This document shows positions 54,165 through 63,646 of a stretch of DNA of 64,000 nucleotides, in pieces. The position numbers and the translations under genes were made by a program. Source of the stretch: JAIQET01 sp035542575 (lineage in GTDB: Bacteria; Acidobacteriota; Terriglobia; Terriglobales; Acidobacteriaceae). The first letter of the stretch is position 1, and every line of letters begins with the position of its first letter. The stretch spans positions 25,904 through 89,903 of the forward strand of contig DATKLE010000139.1 in the NCBI GenBank assembly GCA_035542575.1, written 5' to 3'. Under the pieces are notes generated by a model. That model was not told the DNA's origin. It saw only the letters and a program-made list of their open reading frames with translations, and did not search any database.

Positions 54165-55295
54165 TTACCGCTTCCCCGGTGCCGCCGCCTTGGCCATTCC
54201 TGCTGCTTGGTTGCGGTTCAGCAGGCCGGCGCCCCGGGCAATCATTTCGTTCAGTTCGTCCTGATTGCTGGAGCGGGCCATGGCGGTTTCCAGCGTGATC
54301 TGCTTCTGGAAATACGCCGTGGCCAATGCCTGATTGAACGTCTGCATCCCGAACTTTTCCTGGCCCGACTGCATGGCCGAGTAGATCTGGTGAATCTTGT
54401 CTTCGCGGATCAGGTTGCGAATGGCCGCGTTGGGCACCATGATCTCCATGCACATCACCCGCCCCTTGTTGTCCCCCTTGGGCAGAAGGCTTTGGCACAT
54501 GATGCCTTCCAGCACCAGCGACAGCTGCGCCCGAATCTGCGGCTGCTGGTGGGCGGGGAACACGTCAATGATTCGGTTGATGGTCGAAGATGCGTTGTTG
54601 GTGTGCAGCGTCCCGAAGGTCAAGTGTCCGGTCTCGGCGATGCGCAGCGCCGACTCGATGGTCTCCAAGTCGCGCATTTCGCCGATCAGCACCACGTCCG
54701 GGTCTTCGCGAAGCGCGGCCCGCAGCGCGTCGGAGAAGCTCTTGGTGTCGGCGTGCAATTCGCGCTGGTTGACCACGCAGTTCTTGTTCATGTGCACGAA
54801 TTCGATCGGGTCCTCAATGGTAAGGATGTGATCGTGGCGCTCGCTGTTGATCTTGTCGATCATGGCTGCCAGGGTGGTGGATTTTCCCGAGCCTGTTGGG
54901 CCGGTCACCAGCACCAGCCCGCGTGGCTTGTCGCACAGCTTGCTCACCACCGGCGGCAGTCCGAGCTGGTTGAAGGACTTGATTTCAAAAGGAATCAAGC
55001 GGAAGACGGCCGCAGTCGCGCCGCGCTGGTTGAAGGTATTGGCGCGGAAGCGGGCCAGCCCCTTCAAGCCGAAGGAGAAGTCCAGCTCGAAGTTTTCTTC
55101 GAAGCGGTGCTTCTGCGAATCGGTCATCACGCTATAGGCCAGCTGCTTGGTTTCGGCCGGCGTCAGCTGCGGCAGGTCCAGGGGCACCAGGTGTCCGTGC
55201 ACCCGGATCTGCGGCGGCGAGTTGGTGGTGATGTGGAGGTCGCTGCCACCCATCTCCAGCATTCGCTTCAAGAGATCGCTTAACGAGAGCGCCAT
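54165..55295 (-). CDS. pilT: pilus retraction ATPase
   Basis: A 376-residue hexameric ATPase. Walker A is TGPTGSGKST (about 130-139), the Asp box LTIEDPIEF, Walker B GEMRDLETI and the His box LTFGTLHTNNAS. The PilT-specific AIRNLIREDKIHQIYSAMQS is present. It powers pilin depolymerisation and twitching. The C-terminal tail (NQAAGMAKAAAPGKR) is Ala-rich and variable. It lies between pilB and pilC in the operon; the order B-T-C is that of many deltaproteobacteria and acidobacteria. Confidence 0.96.
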   Translation of the reverse strand: MALSLSDLLKRMLEMGGSDLHITTNSPPQIRVHGHLVPLDLPQLTPAETKQLAYSVMTDSQKHRFEENFELDFSFGLKGLARFRANTFNQRGATAAVFRLIPFEIKSFNQLGLPPVVSKLCDKPRGLVLVTGPTGSGKSTTLAAMIDKINSERHDHILTIEDPIEFVHMNKNCVVNQRELHADTKSFSDALRAALREDPDVVLIGEMRDLETIESALRIAETGHLTFGTLHTNNASSTINRIIDVFPAHQQPQIRAQLSLVLEGIMCQSLLPKGDNKGRVMCMEIMVPNAAIRNLIREDKIHQIYSAMQSGQEKFGMQTFNQALATAYFQKQITLETAMARSSNQDELNEMIARGAGLLNRNQAAGMAKAAAPGKR

Positions 55296-55326
55296 AGTGT
55301 TGTGTTCCCTTTCCTCTTCCTAAAAC

Positions 55327-57042
55327 CTAGTGAATGGTCTCGCGGGCCACTTCTTCCAGCGTGGTCATGCCCGCAGCTACCTTGATCAGCCCGCTGCGTC
55401 GCAGCGTAATCATGCCGCGCTCGATCGCCTTCTTCTTCAGTTCCACCGCCGAAGCGCCCACCAGCACCAACTCCTTGATCTCATCGTCCACTTCCATGAC
55501 TTCGTACAGACCGGTGCGGCCCTTGTAGCCCGTGTTGTTGCAGGTGCCGCAGCCCTTGCCTTTCTGGATCTTCACGGTCTTGGCTTCCTCCGGCGAGTAG
55601 CCCTCTTCGATCAGCGCCTGCACCGGCATGTCCACCACCTCGGTACACTCTTTGCAAATGCGCCGTACCAGGCGCTGCGCGCAGATGAGGTGGACCGAAG
55701 TAGCCACAAGGAAGGGCTCGATGCCCATGTTCATCAGGCGGGTGATGGTTTCGGGCGCGCCATTGGTGTGCAGCGTGGAAAGCACCAGGTGTCCAGTCAG
55801 GGCCGCCTTGATGGCAATTTCCGCGGTTTCGAAGTCTCGAATCTCGCCGACCAGGATGATGTTCGGGTCCTGCCGCAGAAAGGCGCGCAGGGCGGCCGCG
55901 AAGTTCAGCCCGATCTGCTCCTTCATCTGCACCTGGTTCACGCCCTGCAATTGGAATTCGACCGGATCTTCCGCGGTCATGATGTTGGTGTCCGGCGTGT
56001 TCAATCGCGAGATCGACGAATACAGCGTGTTGGTCTTGCCCGATCCGGTCGGCCCCGTCACCAGCACCATGCCGTAAGGTTTCAGAATGGCTTTCTCGAA
56101 CTTGACCAGCGACTCCGGCTCGAAACCCAGCTTGGTCATGTCCAGGCGCAGGTTTTCCTTGTCCAGCAGGCGGAGCACGATCTTTTCGCCCCACAGCGTG
56201 GGCAGCGTGCTGACGCGGAAGTCGAGCTGCTTCTTGCGTCCGCCGATGTTCATCTTCAGCATGATGCGGCCGTCCTGCGGCAGCCGCTTCTCGCTGATGT
56301 CCAGCTTCGCCATGATCTTCACGCGCGAGGTGATGGCATCTTTCAGCTTGAGTGGCGGCGACATGATGGACTGCAGCACACCGTCAATACGGAAACGCAC
56401 CCGGAACTCTTTCTCGTAGGGTTCCATGTGGATGTCGCTCGCTCCGCGTTTGACGGCGTCGGTCAGCACCAGGTTCACCAGCTTTACGATGGGAGCTTCG
56501 TCGGCCGCCTTCTCCAGGTCGGCCAGCTCCATCTCGGTTTCTTCGGACTGCAATTCGACGTCGGCGTCTCCCAGGTCCGACATCGACTGCATCACCTGCT
56601 CAAGGTCTTCCTCGTTGCTGGTTCCGTAGGCTTTCTCGATCCCCGCGATGATCGAGCTCTCCGACGCCACCACCGGCTCGATGTTGAAGCCGGTCATGAA
56701 CTTGATATCGTCCATGGCGAACACGTTCGTGGGGTCCACCATGGCGATGGTCAGCGATGCGCCCACCCGGCTCAGCGGCAGAATCTGGTAGCGCTTCGCG
56801 GTCTCAAACGGAATCAGCTTTACGACCGAGGCATCAATTTCAAAATACGAAAGATTGATAGCGGGGACGCCATACTGCCGGGAGAGGAAATTGGTTACGT
56901 CTTCATCGGTCAGAAAGCCCAGCTTGACCAGCGCTGAGCCCAGGCGGCAGTTGGTCTCCTTCTGGACCCTCATTGCCTGATCCAACTGCTCTGGGGTGAT
57001 GACCTTCTCTTTCACGAGAAGATCGCCCAGCCGTTGAGACAT
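55327..57042 (-). CDS. pilB: pilus assembly ATPase
   Basis: A 571-residue GspE/PilB ATPase. The N-terminal MshEN domain (about 1-150, RLGDLLVKEKVITPEQLDQA) may bind cyclic di-GMP. The ATPase half shows Walker A TGPTGSGKTN (about 330), Asp box TAEDPVEFQL, Walker B GEIRDFETAE and LSTLHTNGAP. A tetracysteine zinc site follows (ICKECTEVV; GCGTCNNTG). AGGAG precedes the ATG. It drives pilus extension. First gene of the pilBTCSR operon; upstream lies a cluster of palindromes. Confidence 0.96.
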   Translation of the reverse strand: MSQRLGDLLVKEKVITPEQLDQAMRVQKETNCRLGSALVKLGFLTDEDVTNFLSRQYGVPAINLSYFEIDASVVKLIPFETAKRYQILPLSRVGASLTIAMVDPTNVFAMDDIKFMTGFNIEPVVASESSIIAGIEKAYGTSNEEDLEQVMQSMSDLGDADVELQSEETEMELADLEKAADEAPIVKLVNLVLTDAVKRGASDIHMEPYEKEFRVRFRIDGVLQSIMSPPLKLKDAITSRVKIMAKLDISEKRLPQDGRIMLKMNIGGRKKQLDFRVSTLPTLWGEKIVLRLLDKENLRLDMTKLGFEPESLVKFEKAILKPYGMVLVTGPTGSGKTNTLYSSISRLNTPDTNIMTAEDPVEFQLQGVNQVQMKEQIGLNFAAALRAFLRQDPNIILVGEIRDFETAEIAIKAALTGHLVLSTLHTNGAPETITRLMNMGIEPFLVATSVHLICAQRLVRRICKECTEVVDMPVQALIEEGYSPEEAKTVKIQKGKGCGTCNNTGYKGRTGLYEVMEVDDEIKELVLVGASAVELKKKAIERGMITLRRSGLIKVAAGMTTLEEVARETIH

Positions 57043-57139
57043 ACCTCGATCTCCTATCTGCGCGGCAGAGAGATACTGTTAAAGTTGCTGCTATCGGCGC
57101 GAAGCCCGCTGCCTTGGGGGGGAGAAATTGCAGCGTATC

Positions 57140-57200
57140 GCGTTGACACAAATTGTCAACGCATCTCGGTTACTGCACCAGTAACTTAAGTACCTGTACT
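57140..57200. promoter_or_regulatory. cluster of three palindromes upstream of pilB
   Basis: This lies in the 366-base gap 57043-57408 between pilB and the divergent endonuclease-like gene. Palindrome 1: GCGTTGACA (57140-57148), CAAAT, TGTCAACGC (57154-57162). Palindrome 2: GTTACTG (57169-57175), CAC, CAGTAAC (57179-57185). Palindrome 3: AGTAC-CT-GTACT (about 57189-57200). The first contains a TTGACA on each strand that could be a -35 box. No sigma-54 -24/-12 pair was found. No gene is evident in the rest of the gap. Confidence 0.55.
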
Positions 57201-57408
57201 GCGCGAGGGAAACCCGGCCAATCCTTTACCGCTCTGCGAGGCGCGTCAGATGCGCATTTTCGTGAGTTCCAACTTCGGGGTTCGCGAAGGGACATGACCC
57301 GAAGTAAGACCGCAAGCTGGAGCGTCGGCCTCCCGCGACTTCGCTCAGCGCAGACTCCACCGGCCGACCCGGAATTTGGATTCTCCCAAGATGCCTTAAA
57401 CTGGAGCC

Positions 57409-58152
57409 TTGCCGAGTTCCTCCCAGCAGCAATTCCGCGCCTACTACCGCACCCTCATCCGTCTCTGGGGGCCGCAGCACTGGTGGCCGGGACGCACCCG
57501 CTTCGAGGTCATCGTTGGCGCCTACCTCGTCCAGAACACTGCCTGGGGCAATGTGGAACGGGCCTTGCGCCGCCTGCGCGCGTCCGGTCTGCTGAATCCC
57601 AAAGGCATCCGCCAGACTCCGCTGCCGCACCTGCAGGCCATCCTCCGTCCCGCGGGGTACTTTCGGCAGAAAGCCCGCAGCCTGAAGACCTTTGTCGCAT
57701 TTCTGGATCGGGAGTACGGCGGTTCGCTGAATCGCATGTTCCTCCAACCCGCGGAAACCTTGCGCCGCCAATTGCTCGCACTCAAAGGCGTGGGCCCGGA
57801 GACCGCCGACTCGATCCTGCTCTACGCCGGCCAGCATCCCGTCTTTGTGGTCGACGCCTACACCCGCCGCATCCTCGACCGCCACCACATCCTGCCCGCC
57901 ACCGCCAGGTACGACGAAATCCGGACATTTTGCGAACGCTCGCTCGCCCAACTGAGAACCGGGAACCGAGAACTGGGAACTGATTCTCACCCGAACGCTC
58001 ACGTCCCTTCCCCTATGAGCCGAGCCCGTCGCTCTCCTCTAGCCCAGGTCTATAACGATACGCACGGACTGCTCGTGGCGGTCGGCAAAAACTATTGCCT
58101 CAAATCCAGACCCCATTGCGAAAATTGCCCCCTGCAGGAGTATCTTCCTTGA
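57409..58152 (+). CDS. endonuclease III-like DNA glycosylase (HhH-GPD, COG2231 type)
   Basis: About 247 residues from a TTG at 57409. The HhH-GPD fold is clear: PGRTRFEVIVGAYLVQNTAW (start of the glycosylase domain), LLALKGVGPETADSILLYA (helix-hairpin-helix) and the catalytic Asp in FVVDAYTRRI. The bifunctional lyase Lys of endonuclease III (LPGVGRKTA) is replaced by Glu (GVGPETA), so only glycosylase chemistry is expected, as in MagIII-like proteins. The iron-sulfur motif is C-x6-C-x2-C without the fourth Cys, because the chain ends PLQEYLP. A 40-residue loop (RTGNRELGTDSHPNAHV...) between the two halves comes from an intergenic-repeat-like DNA segment. Confidence 0.8.
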   Translation: MPSSSQQQFRAYYRTLIRLWGPQHWWPGRTRFEVIVGAYLVQNTAWGNVERALRRLRASGLLNPKGIRQTPLPHLQAILRPAGYFRQKARSLKTFVAFLDREYGGSLNRMFLQPAETLRRQLLALKGVGPETADSILLYAGQHPVFVVDAYTRRILDRHHILPATARYDEIRTFCERSLAQLRTGNRELGTDSHPNAHVPSPMSRARRSPLAQVYNDTHGLLVAVGKNYCLKSRPHCENCPLQEYLP

Positions 58153-58210
58153 TGGTTTCGCAGGTGCTGCCGGGTGAACCCGCCCTCTTCTTTCATAACT
58201 CCGGCTTATA

Positions 58211-60517
58211 ATGAAGCCGCGCAGCCTTGCGGTTTGCCGATCGGTGGTCGGCGTGATTCAGGCTGGGAACAACGTGTCCTCTCCCAAACCAACTCGTTCG
58301 CCGGAAGAAACGCGCAGCCGCAACCAAGCCATCTTTCTTGTGGTCAGCGTGGTCCTGCTGCTCGCCATCATCGTCTCGCAAACCTCCTTTGACCTGCCTT
58401 TCATCCGGCCCGACACCAATCAGCAGCTTGCCTTGTTCGTGGTGTTGTCCGCCCTGATCTTCGTTCTGTTCGTGTACCTGACCTTCGTGCTGGCGCGCAA
58501 TCTGCTGAAGCTCTTCGCGGAGCGGCGCCTGGGCGTGCTGGGCTCGAAGTTTCGTACCCGCCTGGTGGTGGCGGGACTGCTGCTCTCGTTTCTGCCGACC
58601 ATCGTGATGTTCTGGTTCGCCTATGGCCTGATGAACCGCTCCATTGACAAATGGTTCTCGCGCCCAATCGAAGAGGTCCGCGAAGACACCGCGGCCATGG
58701 CCTCGCTGCTTTCCAACTATGCGGCGCAGAACGCCGCATCCGAAGCCGCATCGATTGCGGCTTCTCCCGACACCGAGCACGCCTTTGAAGGCCACAGCTT
58801 CGCCTCCGCGGTGACCGAGTTCCGTCGCCACGCGCGCACTCTGCAGGGCGGGTTCGCCCTGGCGATCGTGGACGGCAACGCCGAAGCCAGCTTCGGCGCC
58901 CCTGCTCCCTGGCCGCTGCTCAAGGCCAAATTGCCACAGACCTTGCTGCCACTGCCCGAGACCCCCACCCGTTTCGTTTGGGACCAGACCGAGTTCATCC
59001 TGGGCAGTGCCGCGGTGGGGAATCACGGATTGATTCTGGTGGCCATGCCCCTGCCTCGGAAGTTCTCCGAGACCGTGCAGCAGGTGAAGGCCAGCGAGCG
59101 GCGCTATTTTGAACTCGCCCGCGAACGCCGGCTGATCCGCGGCACGTACATGGGCTTGCTCATGTTGCTCACCGTCCTGGTGCTTTTTGCCACCACCTGG
59201 CTGGCGCTCTTCCTCTCCCGGCTGGTGACCCGCCCCGTCGTGGCCCTCGCTGAGGCCACCCAGGAGATCTCCCGCGGCCGGCTCGATTATCGCGTCGAAG
59301 TGCGCGCCGCCGACGAAATCGGCGATCTGGTGCGCTCCTTCAACCGCATGGCCGAGGAACTGGAAGGCAGCCGCCGCCAGATCGAGGCCTCCAGTCGCGA
59401 CCTCAGCGCGGCCAACGTGGCTCTGGAGCAGCGCCGCCGCCACATTGAGACCATCCTGGAGAGCATCCCCACCGGCGTGCTCTCCCTCGATGCCGACCGC
59501 CGCATCACCCACGTCAACCACGCCCTGCTCCGCCTCCTTCATCCCGCCGGCGGAGACTCCAGCACCCCCAAGGTGCTGATCAACGCCACTCTGGGCGAAG
59601 TCTTTTCCGCCGAGGTCCTGGAAGATCTCGAACCCCTGCTGCGGCGCGCCGATCGCATGGGCACGACCACCACCCAGATGGAAATGATCCTGGCCCGTGC
59701 CAAGCTCAATGTCGCAGTCACCGTCGCCTCGCTGGAACACGAGGGCCGCGGTTGGGGCTATGTCCTGGTTTTCGAAGACCTCTCGGACCTGCTCAAGGCC
59801 CAGAAGCAGGCCGCCTGGCGGGAGGTGGCCCGCCGCGTGGCTCATGAGATCAAGAATCCGCTCACGCCGATTGCCCTCTCCGCGGAGCGCATCCGCCGCC
59901 ACCTGGAGCGCGGCGCCAGACCGGACGCCGCTTCTTTGGAGATCATCCGTGGCTGCGCAGAGACCATCGCCGGAGCCGTGGAAACGGTCCGCTCTCTGGT
60001 GGATGAGTTTTCCACCCTGGCCCGCTTCCCCACCGCTCAGCCCCAGCCCGCCGACATCAACTCCATCGTGGAGAATGCTCTGGCCATGTTCAATGGCCGC
60101 TTGGACAGCATCCGAGTGCGTACTTTCCTGGCCTCCGACTTGCCCAAGGTGATGGCCGATCCGGAAGCCATCAAGCGAGTGCTGGCCAACCTGGTGGACA
60201 ACGCCGCCGAGGCCATGCAGGACTCGCTGGTGCGTGAGATTCACATTTCCACCGCGCTGGTGGGCAGCCGCGATGCCGTGGAGATCACCGTCGCCGACAC
60301 CGGCCACGGCGTCACCCAGGAACTGAAGGAGCGTCTCTTCCTGCCTTACTTCTCGACCAAGCGGCGCGGCACCGGCCTGGGCCTGGCCATCGTCAACCGC
60401 ATTGTCGAAGATCACCACGGCTCCATCCGGGTGGAGGAGAACGAACCCGTAGGCGCCAAGTTCGTGGTCGAGTTGCCGGTGGCCTCGGAGGTCCTGAGCG
60501 CACCCGCCGCCAGCTGA
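58211..60517 (+). CDS. ntrY: NtrY-type sensor histidine kinase
   Basis: A 768-residue membrane kinase. Three membrane spans near the N-terminus (AIFLVVSVVLLLAIIV; LALFVVLSALIFVLFVYLTF; VVAGLLLSFLPTIVMFWFAY), a periplasmic stretch to about 300, a further span (YMGLLMLLTVLVLFATTWLA), HAMP (VTRPVVALAEATQEISRG), PAS (about 405-520), H-box RRVAHEIKNPLTPI, N-box NLVDNAAEAM, and DTGHGV/GTGLGLAI. It phosphorylates the NtrX gene product one base downstream (TGACATG). Such pairs sense nitrogen status or redox in other bacteria; here the signal is unknown. Confidence 0.93.
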   Translation: MKPRSLAVCRSVVGVIQAGNNVSSPKPTRSPEETRSRNQAIFLVVSVVLLLAIIVSQTSFDLPFIRPDTNQQLALFVVLSALIFVLFVYLTFVLARNLLKLFAERRLGVLGSKFRTRLVVAGLLLSFLPTIVMFWFAYGLMNRSIDKWFSRPIEEVREDTAAMASLLSNYAAQNAASEAASIAASPDTEHAFEGHSFASAVTEFRRHARTLQGGFALAIVDGNAEASFGAPAPWPLLKAKLPQTLLPLPETPTRFVWDQTEFILGSAAVGNHGLILVAMPLPRKFSETVQQVKASERRYFELARERRLIRGTYMGLLMLLTVLVLFATTWLALFLSRLVTRPVVALAEATQEISRGRLDYRVEVRAADEIGDLVRSFNRMAEELEGSRRQIEASSRDLSAANVALEQRRRHIETILESIPTGVLSLDADRRITHVNHALLRLLHPAGGDSSTPKVLINATLGEVFSAEVLEDLEPLLRRADRMGTTTTQMEMILARAKLNVAVTVASLEHEGRGWGYVLVFEDLSDLLKAQKQAAWREVARRVAHEIKNPLTPIALSAERIRRHLERGARPDAASLEIIRGCAETIAGAVETVRSLVDEFSTLARFPTAQPQPADINSIVENALAMFNGRLDSIRVRTFLASDLPKVMADPEAIKRVLANLVDNAAEAMQDSLVREIHISTALVGSRDAVEITVADTGHGVTQELKERLFLPYFSTKRRGTGLGLAIVNRIVEDHHGSIRVEENEPVGAKFVVELPVASEVLSAPAAS

Positions 60518-60518
60518 C

Positions 60519-61871
<1,353 letters not shown>

Positions 61872-62010
61872 TCGGAAGAGGCCGGGTGGCTCGGCCGGGT
61901 GGCCCACCCCTAGTCACCGCAACTTTAAGCCATGAATAGACTCGGGGGTGCCTCGCTCCTTGCGTTTTTTGCAAGGGGCGGGTGTGTGCGCCATCACAGA
62001 CCCGTCCCTT

Positions 62011-62098
62011 TGGACGGGTGGCCCGGGTCTGCGTCAGTATACCGCCGCGTGCTTCGAGGGTGCCCCAGGTCTCGCGCTTTTCGAGACCTGGGGCTTTT
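62011..62098 (+). repeat. 88-bp REP unit, copy 1
   Basis: It begins TGGACGGGTGGCCCGGGTCT and contains the hairpin GCCCCAGGTCTCG (62062-62074), loop CGCTTTT, CGAGACCTGGGGC (62082-62094), followed by TTTT. It is identical to 63471-63558 except two bases (GCGTCAG/GGGTCAG and GCGT/GCAT), at 1460 bases distance in the same orientation. Its position next to a transposase relic suggests REP sequences mobilised by a RAYT. The upstream stretch 61872-62010 holds a second hairpin (CCTTGC/GCAAGG) and GGCCGGGTGGC-like repeats but no gene. Confidence 0.8.
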
Positions 62099-62113
62099 CC
62101 TGTCGGGCGGCAC

Positions 62114-62263
62114 TCACGCCGCCGGTGCACGAACCTTCATCTTCAGCACCTCCCACCCATTGACCCGCACCGAACCGCGCTCCAAAAACGCGTACGCGCG
62201 GTAACTGCTCCAGCGCCACACCTCGGGGGACTCTGCCAGCCCCCGCTTCACCGGGTTGCGGTA
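62114..62263 (-). pseudogene. C-terminal remnant of a RAYT (IS200-like) transposase
   Basis: The minus strand reads RNPVKRGLAESPEVWRWSSY and then RAYAFLERGSVRVNGWEVLKMKVRAP up to a TGA. RNPVKRGLV and WxWSSY are the C-terminal signatures of REP-associated tyrosine transposases. The remaining 60% of the gene, including the HUH motif, is missing. Upstream sequence (higher coordinates) does not continue the protein. It lies between REP copies 1 and 2. Confidence 0.75.
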
Positions 62264-62305
62264 CGAAGGCGTGATGGAAAGCTGGGTCACGCAGGAGGAG
62301 GAAAA

Positions 62306-62338
62306 ACCCCAGGTCTCGAAAAGCGCGAGACCTGGGGC
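62306..62338 (-). repeat. REP hairpin, inverted copy 2
   Basis: CCCCAGGTCTCG (62307-62318), loop AAAAGCG, CGAGACCTGGGG (62326-62337): the same hairpin as in the 88-bp units but in the opposite orientation and without the 5' half. About 45 bases (62302-62346) match the unit in reverse complement. Confidence 0.75.
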
Positions 62339-62987
62339 ACCCTCAGAGTGGTCGGCTTGAGACTTTTTCGGATCAGCTCAAGAAGATCCGGGCCACCCGC
62401 CCAGCGGCGGCTTCACCACAGGACACCGCCAAGGTAGGAAACAACCGACAACGACGAGAGGGCGAGGAACTCCACCGGAAACGACCTCACTGCTTTGGAA
62501 GCAAGTCCCTCTATGTTGAGCTATCGGACCAAAGGAATCAACAAGTTCACGTTCGTTAACCTGGCGAGCACTCTCCTGCAACCGCGCGCCGGGATTTTTC
62601 TTTAGCTGCCCTGCTTTCAACAGGTTCACGCACAGCAACCGCAGGTTGCTGTGCAGCAGCCGAAACGGGGTGACGTGTCCCTACTTACACCCCGTGCGAG
62701 CCGCTTTTTGGCGAGCACGGCTGAACACCCCTACCGCACAACGACTCTCCGGGAGGGCAGCACACTCCAGAACCCCAGCTCCGGGACCACCTCCAGGTCA
62801 CCCTCACCCTGGCGGAATCACCCACGCCAGCAGCTCACGATCGGGACCGGATTCCACCCCGGAATCAGCACCGCATTGGGCGACTAATCGGACAGGGATT
62901 ACGGCGTGGAATCGGCAGCGCATCGGACGGCGGAGGGGACAGGAATCTCAGCACAGCCCAGCAGCGGAATCGGAACCCCAAACGATC
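62339..62987. other. gene-free stretch
   Basis: About 650 bases with no recognisable gene. It contains a perfect hairpin CACAGCAACC/GGTTGCTGTG (62631-62653) and an 8-bp ACGGGGTG/CACCCCGT pair around 62670-62695. Open frames on the plus strand are low-complexity and antisense or unsupported. Confidence 0.5.
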
Positions 62988-63446
62988 TTAGTTCTCTTCG
63001 GGGCCTGGGCCACCCGCAGCCATCTTGATTCGATCGATGACTCTGTAGACAGCCCGATAGCCGCCTGCCACAATTACGCATGCTATGGCGAGCCTTCCCC
63101 AGACGACCGCGCCAGTTATCTTCCAAACCACGCCACAGCAGAGGCCAAGGATGAGGCAAAAGGTTTCCTGCGGTGTTCTATATCTCTTCCTTGGTCTTTT
63201 CGAGTAGGCCCCCAAAAAAAGATACCAGATGACCACAAGGCCCACGAGGAGCACGCCTACCGTTGTAGGAGCTGGCACGTACGTAACAAACACATAAGAG
63301 ACAAGTATCCAGAGCGGCAAATATATGTAGGTGGTCCAATGGCGAAAGCTGTCCTGTGGTGCGGCCAATACCCCGTACCGGGCGCACTTCTGGCAGAGCT
63401 CCTCATGTCCCGGCAAGTCAACCCCGCAAGATGAACATCGGCCCAT
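62988..63446 (-). CDS. zinc-ribbon plus membrane-domain protein, unknown function
   Basis: About 152 residues from ATG 63446; AGGGG lies six bases upstream. The frame stays open to 63590, but that part would translate the 88-bp REP unit. An N-terminal zinc ribbon (MGRCSSCGVDLPGHEELCQKC) is followed by three to four membrane spans (LPLWILVSYVFVTYVP; TVGVLLVGLVVIWYLFLGAY; FCLILGLCCGVVWKITGAVV; RLAIACVIVAGGY). No family is recognised. GC content is visibly lower than in the flanks, suggesting acquisition. The gene sits between REP copies 2 and 3. Confidence 0.6.
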   Translation of the reverse strand: MGRCSSCGVDLPGHEELCQKCARYGVLAAPQDSFRHWTTYIYLPLWILVSYVFVTYVPAPTTVGVLLVGLVVIWYLFLGAYSKRPRKRYRTPQETFCLILGLCCGVVWKITGAVVWGRLAIACVIVAGGYRAVYRVIDRIKMAAGGPGPEEN

Positions 63447-63470
63447 TGGTCTACCCCTAGGAACCTCCAT

Positions 63471-63558
63471 TGGACGGGTGGCCCGGGTCTGGGTCAGTAT
63501 ACCGCCGCATGCTTCGAGGGTGCCCCAGGTCTCGCGCTTTTCGAGACCTGGGGCTTTT
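63471..63558 (+). repeat. 88-bp REP unit, copy 3
   Basis: Direct repeat of 62011-62098 with two mismatches. The hairpin GCCCCAGGTCTCG (63522-63534) / CGAGACCTGGGGC (63542-63554) is intact. It ends 89 bases upstream of the RAYT start at 63647, the typical distance for a REP that a RAYT recognises. Confidence 0.85.
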
Positions 63559-63646
63559 GCTCCGGACCGCATGATGTAACTTTCCATCACTCCTGTGGTG
63601 TCCGTCCATCACTGCCTGAGCTTCGATTCCGTTCTAACCTCGTCCC

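Noticed and set aside
55330..56937. 535-codon plus-strand open frame
   Set aside because: Antisense to pilB, which has all ATPase motifs.
57043..57139. Sigma-54 promoter in front of pilB
   Set aside because: I looked for TGGCAC-N5-TTGC spacing on the minus strand and found no acceptable match.
62646..63434. 262-codon plus-strand open frame
   Set aside because: Antisense to the zinc-ribbon membrane gene, low complexity, no ribosome site.
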